Positions 60,703 to 61,510 of a DNA stretch of 61,510 nucleotides are shown here, in pieces. The notes beneath the pieces were generated by a model. That model saw only the letters and a program-made list of their open reading frames with translations, had not been told where the DNA came from and did not search any database. A program made the translations under genes and the position numbers. This DNA is from an uncultured Prevotella sp. (GTDB taxonomy: Bacteria; Bacteroidota; Bacteroidia; Bacteroidales; Bacteroidaceae). Location: NCBI GenBank assembly GCA_900539625.1, contig UQCW01000011.1, positions 1 to 61,510 of the forward strand. Reading direction: 5' to 3'. Numbering within the stretch: position 1 is the first letter of the stretch; each line of letters starts with the position of its first letter.

Positions 60703-61401
60703 ATGGACTACTTTGAGTTCAAACAATTTCGGGTTTACCATGACCGTTGCGCCATGAAAGTCGGAACCGACGGCGTTTTACTTGGGGCATGGGCAGACGT
60801 GGAAAATTCAAAAAGAATATTGGATATAGGATGTGGAACTGGATTGATAGCCTTGATGGTTGCCCAAAGAAGCAATGCTGAGGTTGTTGGTATTGACATA
60901 GATTCAAATGCCGCTGAACAGGCAAGCGAAAATGCCGAAGCTTCGCCTTTCTCAAAGTGCATAACCATAAAGCGAGCAGATATTCTGAAATATGAAGATA
61001 CCACGGGGTTTGACACTATCATCAGCAACCCTCCTTTCTTTGTTGAAGACACCTTGTCGCCCAACATGAAACGCTCATTGGCCAGACACGCTTCTTCCCT
61101 TCATTTTGAAGACTTGATATCCAAAAGCATAGAATTGATGAGACCTGGTGCATCATTTCAAATAATACTTCCAACACAAAACGCAAAACGTTTTGGTGAT
61201 TTGTGCACGCTTAAAAAATTATCTCTGGTTAGAAGAACTGACATCATTACCAAGAAAGGCGGACTACCTAAAAGGACTATGATGCACTATATCAACAGAA
61301 TCAATGCAACTATGCCTGTTTTCTCTCAACTAACAATAAATGATGAGAATAATGGCAGAACACCAGAGTATACGGAACTCACCAAGGATTATTATTTATA
61401 A
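60703..61401 (+). CDS. trmN6: tRNA1(Val) A37 N6-methyltransferase family protein
   Basis: 232 aa of the YfiC/TrmN6 group. ATG 60703 gives the typical MDYFEFKQFRVYHDRCAMKVGTD. The SAM-binding motif is ILDIGCGTGLIALMVAQ, followed by VVGIDIDSNAAEQA. The N6-adenine methyltransferase motif IV is IISNPPFF. The C-terminus (KRTMMHYIN, PEYTELTKDYYL) ends as family members do. It methylates A37 of tRNA1(Val) in E. coli; the same activity is assumed. A strong terminator follows. Confidence 0.92.
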   Translation: MDYFEFKQFRVYHDRCAMKVGTDGVLLGAWADVENSKRILDIGCGTGLIALMVAQRSNAEVVGIDIDSNAAEQASENAEASPFSKCITIKRADILKYEDTTGFDTIISNPPFFVEDTLSPNMKRSLARHASSLHFEDLISKSIELMRPGASFQIILPTQNAKRFGDLCTLKKLSLVRRTDIITKKGGLPKRTMMHYINRINATMPVFSQLTINDENNGRTPEYTELTKDYYL

Positions 61402-61438
61402 GTAACCATCCGAAAGCCCCCGTCTTGTTAAATAAAAA

Positions 61439-61469
61439 ACTCGCAAGTTCATCACTTGCGAGTTTTTTT
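61439..61469. terminator. Terminator after trmN6, probably bidirectional
   Basis: 10-bp perfect stem ACTCGCAAGT / ACTTGCGAGT with a 5-base loop, seven T residues on the plus strand and TTTTTTA on the minus strand. A minus-strand gene probably ends just to its right. Confidence 0.85.
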
Positions 61470-61510
61470 ATAATAGAAGGGAAGCATTTGCTTCATCTCC
61501 TCTTGACCAG

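Noticed and set aside
1..61510. tRNA, rRNA and tmRNA genes
   Set aside because: No cloverleaf with CCA or conserved rRNA/tmRNA sequence was noticed on either strand; a covariance scan would be needed to exclude them fully.
61460..61510. 3' end of a minus-strand gene at the right edge
   Set aside because: One minus-strand frame entering the window encodes ~18 residues, ending QMLPFYYKKTRK with a stop inside the terminator, but other frames are similarly short and the gene cannot be identified.

Overview
The window looks like chromosomal DNA from a Bacteroidales bacterium, most likely Prevotella-like. The main evidence is a recurring TAnnTTTG -7 promoter box, often TAACTTTG, in front of ribosomal, tig, purB, pepT and pyrG genes. 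Other evidence is an S16 protein with a long Ala/Lys/Glu tail, a BspA-type leucine-rich repeat protein, a sorting-tail-like secreted protein, an EFR1-type flavodoxin/ferredoxin and the general gene content. No rRNA, tRNA or CRISPR array was seen.

Positions 1-4.1 kb are accessory and AT-rich. They hold the C-terminal end of a tyrosine recombinase, a small element-associated gene interrupted by an amber codon, two small hypothetical ORFs, a membrane-anchored BspA-like LRR protein, and an unknown protein split over two coupled reading frames. This is probably one end of an integrated element.

From 4.1 kb onward the window is mostly core genome. It begins with truA, rpsF-rpsR-rplI and rpsP (all minus strand). 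A long structured leader then precedes pyrG, followed by yidC, an S9 peptidase that needs a -1 frameshift, and an MFS carrier. Next come kdsA and kdsD (Kdo synthesis), a cardiolipin-synthase-like PLD enzyme, two polytopic membrane proteins, a nucleoside deaminase, pepT, a CPA2 antiporter and trmD. The minus strand then carries glnS, recQ, the tig-clpP-clpX proteostasis operon, a 989-residue receiver/ATP-grasp protein, and AddB- and AddA-like recombination nuclease/helicase genes. Plus-strand rlmI-like, ispE and EFR1 genes converge on a minus-strand run: exonuclease, DUF5063, ComEA-like, asnS, an rRNA pseudouridine synthase, purB, a nucleoside phosphorylase and a tail-only secreted protein.

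The right end (57.4-61.4 kb) carries an OmpA-family lipoprotein, then a compact cluster: a small exported protein, an HPr-kinase-like P-loop protein, an S26B-type peptidase and a PqqD-like protein. A trmN6-like methyltransferase follows. Kinase + peptidase + PqqD is the toolkit of RiPP-type peptide maturation, although no precursor is visible. This is the best candidate for an undescribed system.

A family of MITE-like palindromic repeats is scattered through the intergenic gaps. It shares terminal inverted repeats close to AGTAATGGTAAAA-AATAAGTTGA and has at least nine copies of 36 to about 195 bp. Copies sit beside terminators and once between addA and addB.
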